Source: SZUA-584 sp050943225
GTDB taxonomy: Bacteria > Bacillota > Clostridia > Christensenellales > SZUA-584
DNA: 16,067 bases
Assembly (NCBI GenBank): GCA_050943225.1
Contig: JBMNOT010000017.1
Coordinates: 1 to 16,067, forward strand
Reading direction: 5' to 3'
The notes under the pieces were generated by a model. That model did not search any database. It was not told where the DNA came from and saw only the letters and a program-made list of their open reading frames with translations. Position numbers and translations under genes: made by a program. Below are positions 1 through 6,816 of this stretch, piece by piece; the first letter of the stretch is position 1, and every line of letters begins with the position of its first letter.

Positions 1-1
1 C

Positions 2-367
2 GGAGTCGAGCCGCTGGTGCGGTACGCCGAGCCCGTGATCGCGCTGGTGATCAGCGGCTTTATCGTGAAAACGGCGGTGGGTATTCTCAAGGTATCCAGC
101 GCGATGTTGCTGGATGCCGCGCCGGACGACGAGACCATGGCCGGCCTGCGCGACGCTGTTTTGAAAACCTCCGGCGTTGAGCATATTACCTGGATCAAAT
201 GCCGACGGATGGGCCGGGGCCTGCTGGCCGACGTGGCGGTGGAGGTGGACGGCGACATCCGTGTGCAAGACGGGCATGACATTGCGGACGCCCTGCGGGA
301 CAACGTGATGGCCGCTTATCCGGAGATGATCGACGTGGTGGTACACATCAATCCGCATACGACATAA
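2..367 (+). CDS. Cation diffusion facilitator (CDF) family metal transporter, C-terminal part (5' truncated)
   Basis: The reading frame is open from base 2, so the gene begins upstream of the window and only about 121 C-terminal codons are present, ending at TAA 365-367. The translation starts inside a membrane helix (AEPVIALVISGFIVKTAVGI, the last CDF helix) and continues into the cytosolic metal-binding domain: an SSAMLLDAAPDDE segment, GVEHITWIKCRRMG, a VAVEVDGDIRVQDGHDIADAL stretch and the closing VVVHINPH. That order and the terminal VHxxP-like motif are typical of CDF exporters of Zn2+, Mn2+, Co2+ or Fe2+ driven by H+ exchange. The DxxxD/HxxxD metal site in the helices is outside the window, so the metal cannot be judged. 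A GTG at 17 is only an internal codon. Family assignment is confident; substrate is unknown. Confidence 0.87.
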   Translation, partial: GVEPLVRYAEPVIALVISGFIVKTAVGILKVSSAMLLDAAPDDETMAGLRDAVLKTSGVEHITWIKCRRMGRGLLADVAVEVDGDIRVQDGHDIADALRDNVMAAYPEMIDVVVHINPHTT

Positions 368-380
368 GAAAAAGGGTATA

Positions 381-1052
381 ATGTTTCAGGTGTTTAACTA
401 TAGTGAGGAAAGCAGCCCGGCTTGCGAGACCCGCGGTATAAAGTGGGTTTTATCTCGTTTCAGGCCGCTGCCGGATAAGCTGTGCATAAAAAAGGAAATA
501 CTGTTTTCCGCGTGCGTTACAGCGGCGGGCGCGGGCATCGGGGTGGCTGCCAAGGCGGCGGATTCCGTCTCGCTGATTGGCGACGTGGGCACAGACCTCG
601 CCGTATGGGTGTTCTTGGCGTCGCTGATTGCGGCTTACAGCCGGCATCCCGTCAGCGCGGCAGTCAATGTCCTGCTGGTTTTTGCGGCGGTGCTGGGCGG
701 ATATTATATCTACAGCAAAGCGGTTCTGGGCTTTTTCCCGCGTGCCTATTTCCTCGGTTGGCTGATTGTGACTCTGTTATCCCCGATAGGCGGACTTATC
801 GTCTGGTTTGCGAGAGGTGAAGGTCTTGAAGGCGCTGTGATAACGGCTTTACCTGCCGGCATTCTCGCGGCGTGGAGATATCCTGCGTTCTATACCCGTT
901 CCATTGTCTTAATACTGGGTTTGGTGGAAGCTGTGGCGCTGTGCGCTCTGCTCCCGCGCGGATGGAAGATGAAACTTGCGGCGCTGGGCATGTCCGCGGC
1001 CGCAGCGGTGCTTATCGAAGCGCTGGGGTTATTAAGACTTCTGCCGTTCTGA
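381..1052 (+). CDS. Uncharacterised polytopic membrane protein (about 7 TM, 223 aa)
   Basis: I do not recognise this protein. It begins with about 38 polar residues containing several basic residues (RFRPLPDKLCIKK), followed by roughly seven hydrophobic segments near residues 39-57, 66-86, 92-112, 121-143, 150-165, 173-191 and 197-219. Short basic or acidic loops lie between them (YSRHP, ARGEG, LPRGWKMK). An aromatic-rich loop (GYYIYSKAVLGFFPRAYF) leads into a SPIGGL turn. No catalytic or transport signature is visible. The start at ATG 381 has an AAAAAGGG-type ribosome site 13 bases after the CDF stop, so it could be translated from the same message. The long polar N-terminus leaves a later start possible. 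The next gene starts 78 bases downstream. Confidence 0.6.
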   Translation: MFQVFNYSEESSPACETRGIKWVLSRFRPLPDKLCIKKEILFSACVTAAGAGIGVAAKAADSVSLIGDVGTDLAVWVFLASLIAAYSRHPVSAAVNVLLVFAAVLGGYYIYSKAVLGFFPRAYFLGWLIVTLLSPIGGLIVWFARGEGLEGAVITALPAGILAAWRYPAFYTRSIVLILGLVEAVALCALLPRGWKMKLAALGMSAAAAVLIEALGLLRLLPF

Positions 1053-1076
1053 TGATGCGAAACCAAAAATCATAAT

Positions 1077-1122
1077 CCCCGGCCGTTTCCTGTAAGTATG
1101 TAGGAAGGAGACGCTGCCGGGG
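1077..1122 (+). promoter_or_regulatory. Leader hairpin covering the ribosome-binding region of the short Na/Pi gene
   Basis: The 7-bp arms CCCCGGC (1077-1083) and GCCGGGG (1116-1122) are perfectly complementary. Inside them TTCCT (1087-1091) pairs with AGGAA (1102-1106). The 3' arm includes most of the only well-placed G-rich ribosome site (1119-1123, 6 bases before ATG 1130), and the inner stem covers the start of a stronger but too distant AGGAAGGAG (1102-1110). The pairing is read directly; a role in translation is inferred. Confidence 0.4.
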
Positions 1123-1129
1123 GTATTTC

Positions 1130-2119
1130 ATGCTGGCCATTATCACCGTATTGCTGAATTTCATCGCCGGTTCTTTTCTTATCGTGTTCGGCGTGAACGC
1201 GCTGGGCAGGACGCTGGAGCGAGCGGGCTCGGCGCTGCTCGACAAGGTGATGCGCGCGTTTACGCGGAACAGGTGGACGGCTTTTCTCGTTGGCACGTTC
1301 ACCACCGCGATGGTGCAGAGCAGCACCGCCGTCACCCTGCTCACCATCGGTTTCGTGGATTCGGGGCTGATGACGCTGGAGTCGGCGGTGGCGGTGATAT
1401 TCGGCGCGAATATCGGCACCACCATTACGGCGCAGCTGATGAGCTTCAGTCTCACGGAATACGCGTATTACATCCTCATCGCGGGCAGCGTATTTGCGCT
1501 GGGCCTGGTGCCCAAGCTGGAGACGGCTGGCCGCGCGCTGGCGAGCGTGGGGCTGATGTTTTCCGGCCTGCACATACTGGGGCAGAGCATCCGGCTGATA
1601 CAGAACAGCCCGGCGGTGTCGGCGTGGCTGACGGAGCATGCGGCCAGCGTGCCGCTGTGCCTGCTGTTCGGCATCGTCGTCACCATGCTGGTGCAGAGCA
1701 GCAGCGCCACTGTGGGCATGACGATACTGCTGTTCGGCAGTGGCCTGATGCCGTTTGAGTCCGCCGTGGCGCTGACGCTGGGCGACAACATCGGCACCTG
1801 CATGACGGCCCAAATCGCCAGTATACGGCTGGGGCTGCCCGGAAGGCGAACTGCCTGGGCGCACACGCTGTATAACGTAATCGGCGCGGCGATTGCGCTG
1901 GCGCTGCTGCCGCAGTTCTGCGCGCTGGTGGAATGGTTCACGCAGGCTCTGGGGCAGGACGAAGACCGCCTTGTTGCCAACACGCACACGCTGTTCAATG
2001 TTCTCTCCGCAGTGGTGTTTCTGCCGCTCACCGGGCTTTATGCGCGGTTTATCGAATGGATTGTGCCGGGGCGGCAATCTGCGGCGGTGCGAAGGCTAGG
2101 GCCGCGTCGCGCGGCATGA
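1130..2119 (+). CDS. Na+/phosphate cotransporter family protein, short form without PhoU domain
   Basis: This 329-aa membrane protein carries the two inverted Na/Pi-cotransporter repeats (PF02690 type). QSSTA at residues 63-67 and QSSSAT at 189-194 are the paired substrate/Na+ signature motifs. Each is followed by a glycine-rich companion, GANIGTT at 92-98 and GDNIGTC at 218-224. The family imports phosphate with sodium across the cytoplasmic membrane. It stops soon after the last helix with a basic tail (VRRLGPRRAA) and lacks the C-terminal PhoU-like domain that the second copy at 10488-12116 has. ATG 1130 is the first usable start; upstream in-frame codons offer none. The ribosome site is GGGGG at 1119-1123 inside a hairpin. 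Several bacterial short forms are uncharacterised, so another anion is possible. Confidence 0.85.
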   Translation: MLAIITVLLNFIAGSFLIVFGVNALGRTLERAGSALLDKVMRAFTRNRWTAFLVGTFTTAMVQSSTAVTLLTIGFVDSGLMTLESAVAVIFGANIGTTITAQLMSFSLTEYAYYILIAGSVFALGLVPKLETAGRALASVGLMFSGLHILGQSIRLIQNSPAVSAWLTEHAASVPLCLLFGIVVTMLVQSSSATVGMTILLFGSGLMPFESAVALTLGDNIGTCMTAQIASIRLGLPGRRTAWAHTLYNVIGAAIALALLPQFCALVEWFTQALGQDEDRLVANTHTLFNVLSAVVFLPLTGLYARFIEWIVPGRQSAAVRRLGPRRAA

Positions 2120-2260
2120 ATGAGCCGCAAACGGGAGAGAATATTCACCGATTGCTTCCGTGACGCATACGGGCCTGTCGACGAAATTCACAGTGTAAAA
2201 TCATATGCGATTCACCCCCCTAATATATTTATAAAAAGCGTATTCGGGGAGGATTGGGTT

Positions 2261-3223
2261 ATGCATAAAAGGATGATAGCGTTGCTGCTGGCCATATTTT
2301 TGCTGTTTGCCTTTACGGGCTGCGGCGACAAAAGCCAGGAGGAGCCTTACGAGGAGGTGCCGGCGGTTCATATTGTGGATGACCCTGGCTTGAGAAATAC
2401 CATACTGTATCTGGAGGATGACAACGGCTATATCGTACCGGTGATGAAGCAGATCCCCTGGGTGGAAGGCATCGGCGCGGCGGCGGTATCCCAGTTGATC
2501 GCGAATCCGGATACCGACACGGAGATGGAGTATCTGGGGCTCAATCCGATACTGTCGGAGGGCACCGAGCTCAGCCTGTCCATCAAGGAGGGGGTGGCCA
2601 CGTTGAAGCTGAGCGAAAACGCGATCGCAGCGGACAACGCTGTGGATGAGCTGAAAAAGGTGATGGCTGTTGTCAACACGCTGGCGGAGTTCCAGAGCAT
2701 CGATTCCGTGCTCATCAAGCAGGAAGGCTGCGGCGAAGAGCTGCCCCAGGGCACGGTGATCAGCCAGCCCTTCCTGCCGTTTGATCTCAACGTGATCACC
2801 ACGCTTTCCCAAGAGGATCAGGAGAATGCATCCAGGCTGATGCTGTATTTCCCCAGCGAGTCGGGCAACGTCATCGTTCCGGTGACCACTTATGTGGGCG
2901 GTCAGGCTGACCCGTACGCGGCGATGAGCGAGCTTATAAAAGGGCCGAGCGAAGCGGGCCTTAAGAGCCTGTTCCCCAAGGGCACGGCGCTGCTGAACGT
3001 GGACGTGGATGAGGACGGCATAGCGTCGGTGGACTTCTCCAAGGAGTTTAAGGCCATCTCGGAAGACGCTCAGCAGGAAAGGGCGCTGATACGCTGCATA
3101 ATGCTGACGCTGATGCAGTTTGACAATATGGAAGAAGTGCGTATACTGGTGGAAGGGGAGGAATATACCGGCGCTGCTCAGGCGGCGATGGCTTATCCCG
3201 ATTATGTCAATGTGATGGAGTAA
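2261..3223 (+). CDS. gerM: GerMN-domain sporulation/germination lipoprotein
   Basis: The 320-aa product starts with a lipoprotein signal: MHKRM, a hydrophobic stretch, then the lipobox FTGC with lipidated Cys21. After a short acidic linker come two copies of the GerMN fold, roughly residues 46-165 and 190-305. The second shows the clear pattern ADPYAAMSELIKGPS, FPKGTALLNVDV and DGIASVDFSKEF. I chose ATG 2261 over the in-frame ATG at 2120 because GGGGAGGA lies at 2247-2254 and the signal peptide begins there. In B. subtilis gerM sits immediately before rph-ysnA-ysnB, is SigE-dependent, and is needed for normal sporulation and germination; the same neighbours follow here. The domains are seen; the sporulation role is by family and synteny. 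I could not define a SigE promoter in the 141-base gap upstream. Confidence 0.85.
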   Translation: MHKRMIALLLAIFLLFAFTGCGDKSQEEPYEEVPAVHIVDDPGLRNTILYLEDDNGYIVPVMKQIPWVEGIGAAAVSQLIANPDTDTEMEYLGLNPILSEGTELSLSIKEGVATLKLSENAIAADNAVDELKKVMAVVNTLAEFQSIDSVLIKQEGCGEELPQGTVISQPFLPFDLNVITTLSQEDQENASRLMLYFPSESGNVIVPVTTYVGGQADPYAAMSELIKGPSEAGLKSLFPKGTALLNVDVDEDGIASVDFSKEFKAISEDAQQERALIRCIMLTLMQFDNMEEVRILVEGEEYTGAAQAAMAYPDYVNVME

Positions 3224-3232
3224 TGGAACGGG

Positions 3233-3946
3233 ATGACAAGAGATGACGGACGCGCGGCGAATGAACTGCGTCCAATCCATATCGAGAAGGCATTTCTGAG
3301 AAACGCTCACGGCAGCGCGCTGGTCACGTGGGGGCATACGCGGGTGCTTTGCACCGCGATGTTTTCGGCCGGCGTGCCGTCGTTTCTGGAGAATACCGAC
3401 CGGGGCTGGCTGACGGCTGAATATGCGATGCTGCCTGCCAGCACGCCGCAGCGCAAGCCGCGCGACCGCCAGCGCCCGGACGGCCGCAGCACCGAGATCA
3501 GCCGGCTCATCGGGCGGACGCTGCGCTGCATATGCGACCTGACGGCGATACCCGGCTTTACGGTGACCGTGGACTGCGACGTGATCGACGCGGACGGCGG
3601 CACGCGTACGGCGGGCATCACAGGCGCTTACGTGGCGCTGCGCGAGTGCGAGGCGCGCATGGAGGCTGAAGGCCTGCTGTTAAAACCCCTGCTGTGGGAC
3701 GGCGTGGTTGCGGTGAGCTGCGGCATTGTGGACGGCGAGCCGCTGCTGGATCTTGCGTACAGCGAGGACAGCCGCGCCGATGCGGACCTTAACGTGGTGT
3801 TCTCGCACAGCGGCGGGCTGATTGAGGTGCAGGGCACGGGCGAGAAGCGTCCGATATCGCCGGACGAGTTTACTGCGCTGATGGAACTCGCGACGGCGGG
3901 AGCCAGGCAGATTCAGGAGATACAGAAAGCGGCTTTGGGGTTATGA
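3233..3946 (+). CDS. rph: Ribonuclease PH
   Basis: This 237-aa protein is the phosphorolytic 3'-5' exoribonuclease that trims tRNA 3' ends, releasing nucleoside diphosphates; the family works as a hexameric ring. Family landmarks appear in order: DGRAANELRP at the N-terminus, GHTRVLCTA (34-42), GWLTAEYAMLP (58-68), the arginine-bearing EISRLIGRTLR helix (88-98), the core DCDVIDADGGTRTAGITGA (114-132) containing the phosphate-binding GTR, then LDLAYSEDSRADADLNVV and VQGTGEKRP. Small departures are MLPAST for the usual MLPRAT and EIS for EIQ, neither obviously disabling. ATG 3233 fits the normal N-terminus and lies 9 bases after the gerM stop; GGAG at 3217-3220 is the likely ribosome site. Its end overlaps the next start as ATGA. 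Confidence 0.95.
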   Translation: MTRDDGRAANELRPIHIEKAFLRNAHGSALVTWGHTRVLCTAMFSAGVPSFLENTDRGWLTAEYAMLPASTPQRKPRDRQRPDGRSTEISRLIGRTLRCICDLTAIPGFTVTVDCDVIDADGGTRTAGITGAYVALRECEARMEAEGLLLKPLLWDGVVAVSCGIVDGEPLLDLAYSEDSRADADLNVVFSHSGGLIEVQGTGEKRPISPDEFTALMELATAGARQIQEIQKAALGL

Positions 3947-4524
3947 GAAGACTGCTGATTGCGACAAACAACGCGGGCAAGGTTCGCGAGATCAAGGCGA
4001 TACTGGGCGAATTTTACGACGAGCTGGTATCGCTGAAGGATATTGGGCTGGAACTAAACGTGGTGGAAGACGGCGATACTTTCGAAGAAAATGCCGTCAA
4101 GAAAGCGCGCGAGGCGGCGCGAACCGCGGGCTGCGACGCGCTGGCCGACGATTCCGGCCTATGCGTGGCGGCGCTGGACGGCGCGCCCGGCGTGTATTCG
4201 GCGCGCTATGCGGGCGAGCACGCCACCGATGAGGAGAACAACGCCAAGCTATTAGCCGCGCTTAAAGGCGTGGAGAACCGGCACGCGAAGTTCGTATCGG
4301 TGGTGGCGCTGGCATCCGGCGATACGGTCACCACCGTCCGCGGCGAGGTGGAAGGCGTGATCGCGCACGCGCCGTCGGGCAGCGGGGGCTTCGGCTACGA
4401 CCCGCTGTTTTTTGTGCCGGAATTGGGACAAACCTTTGCCGAGATACCCGCAGATTTAAAAAATACGCTGTCGCACCGGGCGCGCGCTTTGGCTGCGCTG
4501 CGGGACAAGCTGTGTGCCCGATGA
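3943..4524 (+). CDS. rdgB: XTP/dITP diphosphatase (RdgB/HAM1 family)
   Basis: The 193-aa product belongs to the house-cleaning pyrophosphatases that hydrolyse non-canonical purine triphosphates (XTP, ITP, dITP) to monophosphates, keeping them out of DNA and RNA. It shows the N-terminal substrate loop ATNNAGKVREI (7-17), the acidic metal-binding segment ADDSGLCVAALDGAPGVYS (68-86), SGGFGYDPLF (147-156), and the base-recognition end AEIPADLKNTLSHRARAL (167-184) with the conserved lysine and SHR. Length is normal. The start ATG 3943 overlaps the rph stop by four bases (ATGA), and its own stop overlaps the next gene in the same way, so the three are translationally coupled. It corresponds to ysnA in the Bacillus gerM-rph-ysnA-ysnB order. 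Confidence 0.94.
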   Translation: MRRLLIATNNAGKVREIKAILGEFYDELVSLKDIGLELNVVEDGDTFEENAVKKAREAARTAGCDALADDSGLCVAALDGAPGVYSARYAGEHATDEENNAKLLAALKGVENRHAKFVSVVALASGDTVTTVRGEVEGVIAHAPSGSGGFGYDPLFFVPELGQTFAEIPADLKNTLSHRARALAALRDKLCAR

Positions 4525-4994
4525 AGACGGCGCTGGTAATGGCCGACACGCACGGCCACAAGGCGCGCATCGCGATGGTGCTGCGCCGCTTTGCGGACGT
4601 GGACATGATACTGCACCTGGGCGATTACAGCCGGGACGCCGATACCATCCGCCGCAAGACGAAAATACCGGTGTATGCGGTACGCGGCAACTGCGACCTC
4701 GCGACCTCAGAGGAGGCGGAGCGCCTGCTCACGATAGAGGGCGTACGCGTGCTGATGACGCACGGCCACAGGCATAGCGTCAAATCGTCGCTGCTCAGCC
4801 TCGGCCTTTATGCGCAGGAGCAGGAAGCGAATGTCGCGCTGTTCGGGCACACCCATATTCCGACGGAAGAGTTTTTCGGCAGCGTGCTGCTGTATAATCC
4901 GGGCAGCCTGGGAGAGCCGTGCGTCCTGGGGCCGACGGTGGGGCTGCTCGCGCTGGACCAGGGCGTTGTCCGCACGAGAACCGTACGGTTATAG
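4521..4994 (+). CDS. YfcE/MJ0936-type metallophosphoesterase
   Basis: A 157-aa single-domain calcineurin-like phosphoesterase. The di-metal ligands are all present: D9 and H11 (ADTHG), D35 (HLGDYS), N57 (RGNCD), H81 and H83 (THGHRH), and H110 with H112 (FGHTH); NPGS follows at 126-129. Members hydrolyse phosphodiesters in vitro and their physiological substrate is usually unknown. I start at ATG 4521 because it overlaps the rdgB stop as ATGA and gives the canonical MKTALVMADTHG N-terminus; an in-frame GTG at 4512 would add only three residues. It corresponds in position to ysnB of B. subtilis, so it probably shares the gerM-rph message. No missing residue is seen. Confidence 0.9.
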   Translation: MKTALVMADTHGHKARIAMVLRRFADVDMILHLGDYSRDADTIRRKTKIPVYAVRGNCDLATSEEAERLLTIEGVRVLMTHGHRHSVKSSLLSLGLYAQEQEANVALFGHTHIPTEEFFGSVLLYNPGSLGEPCVLGPTVGLLALDQGVVRTRTVRL

Positions 4995-5002
4995 GGGGGA
5001 CT

Positions 5003-5460
5003 ATGATCTCGTATACGTCGGCAGTTCTGCTAACCCGGCAATATGACCGGATGGTCGATTTTTACCGAAATGTGCTGGAGCAGCAGATAAGGTATGATTT
5101 CGACGGCTGTATCCAGTTTGAAAGCGGCCTTCCATCTGGCGGGTGCGGGAGGATCATCCCGTCTTTATAGCGCTGAAAAGAAGGGGCGGCGGAAACGCCG
5201 CGCTGGAGATTTGCTTCGAGACGGAAGACCTGGACGCACAGGCCTCCCGAATTGCCGAAGCGGGTGTGAGGCTGGTACACGATATCATCGAGGAGAGCTG
5301 GGGGCAGCGCACGCTGCGCTTTTTTGATCCGGACGGAAATTTGGTGGAGCTGGGGGAGAGCATGCCCGCCTTCTGTAAACGGATGCATCTGTCCGGAATG
5401 TCTGTGGAAGAGATCGGAAAAGAGACGGCATCCAGCAAGAAACTGTTAAACTTTTCCTAG
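5003..5460 (+). pseudogene. Glyoxalase/VOC-family protein gene with a -1 frameshift
   Basis: The first part, ATG 5003 with GGGGGGA at 4995-5000, reads MISYTSAVLLTRQYDRMVDF and on to FESGL, then runs out of frame and stops near 5168. The second part, in another frame, continues SIWRVREDHP, ALEICFETEDLDAQASRIAEAGV and FFDPDGNLVELGE, ending at TAG 5458-5460. Joining them at base 5131 (reading CTT then TCC with that T used twice) gives one 152-aa vicinal-oxygen-chelate domain of normal length with a common C-terminal helix (MSVEEIGKETAS). So one T appears to be missing at 5130-5131. No good -1 slippery heptamer is visible, so programmed shifting is unlikely. Either the gene is broken or the sequence has an indel error. 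No substrate can be assigned. Confidence 0.75.
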
Positions 5461-5462
5461 AG

Positions 5463-5485
5463 TCCTGACGATATAATCATCAGGA
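5463..5485 (+). promoter_or_regulatory. Imperfect palindrome overlapping the ribosome site of the GDDEF gene
   Basis: TCCTGA (5463-5468) and TCAGGA (5480-5485) are perfect inverted arms, with GAT/ATC continuing inside after one mismatch. The ribosome site AGGAGG (5482-5487) of the gene starting at 5495 overlaps the right arm, so the hairpin would partly hide it. The loop also contains TATAAT (5472-5477) but no convincing -35 is at the right distance. Function is inferred. Confidence 0.35.
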
Positions 5486-5494
5486 GGCGATGGA

Positions 5495-6538
5495 ATGGAG
5501 CCTGGCGCCCGGCTGATCGAGTTGTATAAGAAACGCCATTACGATATGTTAAGCAGGTATTTTCGCAGGGGATTGCTGGCAGCCGGCGGGATCTGCTGTG
5601 CGGTGGGCATCGTGATAACAGCCGTCACGGGTCAAACAGCGCCCATGTTCCTGTATATTGCGGCACTGGTCTGTATAGCGCTGGTGCTGCCGCTGATGCA
5701 CGCCGGCCTGATATCCAACGATATGGCCTGCATAATACCGGCGCTGTTCTTCTGCTTTATTTACACGCCTGTAAACTGGTTTGCGTTCAACGGGCTGCTG
5801 GGTTTTACCCCTTATCTGTCTCTCATCATCATTCTGGGCATCGTGCTATTAAACCTTAGGAAATGGCAAAACGCATTACTGGGGTCGTATATTGTCCTGC
5901 TGCTGGCGCTGATGGTGTGCGACCTTGTCCGGTTTGTCCAATCTGAGAACAGCGTGCTGCTCATCAACGCGGCGGCGGGGTATACCGTTGCGCTGGGCGT
6001 GGTGACGATTTTCCTGTTGCTGCTGATGCGGCGGCAGGAACGGATGACGCATGAGGTGTTGGGCGGATGCGTGACGGACGAACTGACCGGCATGCTGTGC
6101 CGCCGCGCAATAAAGCCGGTGGCCGATCTGGTCGAGGAGACCTATAACATCGAGAAGCACGACTATACGGTGCTGGTGATGGACGTGGACAAACTGAAAA
6201 AGCTGAACGCTGAGCGCGGGCGCGCTTTCGGCGACGGCGTGCTGCGGGATATCGCGACGTGTATCCGCAGCAACATCCGCTCCACCGATTTCGCTTTCCG
6301 TTCGGGCGACGATGAATTCCTCATTGTGCTGACGGACGCCGACCCGGACAGCGCCGACGCCGTTATCGAGCGGCTGGACAAGGCCGTGAGGGATACGCTG
6401 GACGGAACCCGCGCCACAGTGAGCCGCTGCAGCGTGCGGCGCTCCGAGTGCGGCGGGCCTGCGCAGGTCATCGAACTGGCCGAAAGGCGTCTGGCGCAGA
6501 GCAAGTGCGATAAGAAAAAAAGCGTGAAGGGCATCTGA
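5495..6538 (+). CDS. Membrane protein with degenerate GGDEF (GDDEF) domain, probable c-di-GMP receptor or inactive cyclase
   Basis: This 347-aa protein has a short basic N-terminus and about six membrane segments (roughly 26-44, 52-71, 77-95, 106-121, 129-145, 158-178), then a cytosolic GGDEF domain from residue 190. DELTGMLCRR (195-204), VMDVDKLKKLN (228-238) and FGDGVLRDIA (245-254) identify the fold. The signature is GDDEF at 271-275 instead of GG[D/E]EF. The allosteric RxxD site (RSTD, 262-265) is intact and exactly five residues before it. The C-terminal AD-AL-Y-AK motif is also worn (AERRLAQSK). Losing the second glycine usually abolishes GTP cyclisation, so I infer a c-di-GMP sensor or dead enzyme. 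The start ATG 5495 follows AGGAGG at 5482-5487 with 7 bases between; the nearby ATG 5490 is out of frame. Family is certain, activity is not. Confidence 0.85.
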   Translation: MEPGARLIELYKKRHYDMLSRYFRRGLLAAGGICCAVGIVITAVTGQTAPMFLYIAALVCIALVLPLMHAGLISNDMACIIPALFFCFIYTPVNWFAFNGLLGFTPYLSLIIILGIVLLNLRKWQNALLGSYIVLLLALMVCDLVRFVQSENSVLLINAAAGYTVALGVVTIFLLLLMRRQERMTHEVLGGCVTDELTGMLCRRAIKPVADLVEETYNIEKHDYTVLVMDVDKLKKLNAERGRAFGDGVLRDIATCIRSNIRSTDFAFRSGDDEFLIVLTDADPDSADAVIERLDKAVRDTLDGTRATVSRCSVRRSECGGPAQVIELAERRLAQSKCDKKKSVKGI

Positions 6539-6679
6539 CGAAAGCCGCGCCGATATTTGTCGAGAGCGGCCTGCCCACGGCAGAGCGTAATCCCGACCCC
6601 GGTCGGCTCATGTGCGCAGTGCAGTGAAATATCTTCCGTTTTCTACACAATTCTAATTTTCAGGCGTAAGATATCCGAC

Positions 6680-6725
6680 ATATGGTGACCGGTTAGCTTA
6701 CCGGATTCACCATATTATTTTTTTT
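6680..6725 (+). terminator. Strong Rho-independent terminator after the GDDEF gene
   Basis: ATATGGTGA (6680-6688) plus CCGGT (6689-6693) pairs with ACCGG (6700-6704) plus TCACCATAT (6707-6715). The loop is TAGCTT and there is a two-base AT bulge on the 3' side. TATTTTTTTT follows. The 14-bp stem and the run of eight T (6718-6725) mark it as a forward-strand terminator. It isolates spoIIGA from the upstream message. Confidence 0.88.
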
Positions 6726-6765
6726 ACGCCGCGCAGTTCTACAATATATCGACTGGCAGTAACTA

Positions 6766-6791
6766 TATAATATGCCCATTATAATATGCCC
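6766..6791 (+). promoter_or_regulatory. Duplicated -10-like element upstream of spoIIGA
   Basis: The 12-mer TATAATATGCCC occurs twice, at 6766-6777 and 6780-6791, each containing a perfect TATAAT. They lie between the preceding terminator and the spoIIGA start, so a promoter is expected here. No good -35 hexamer stands 17 bases upstream of either. In B. subtilis the spoIIG promoter also lacks normal spacing and needs Spo0A, but I cannot point to a clear 0A box here. The promoter call is tentative. Confidence 0.4.
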
Positions 6792-6816
6792 GTCACAGGG
6801 ATAGAGGTCTGTTGAC

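Noticed and set aside
1070..2077. Minus-strand ORF (335 aa)
   Set aside because: Gln/His/Arg-rich shadow of the short Na/Pi gene with no family features.
2201..3337. Minus-strand ORF (378 aa)
   Set aside because: Antisense to the GerMN gene and the rph start; no recognisable domain and no supporting ribosome site.
5120..5140. Programmed -1 ribosomal frameshifting in the VOC gene
   Set aside because: No X-XXY-YYZ slippery sequence in the right phase is present at the join.
6556..6565. TTTGTCGAGA, resembling a Spo0A box
   Set aside because: It lies upstream of the strong terminator at 6680-6725, about 250 bases from the spoIIGA start, and does not fully match the consensus.
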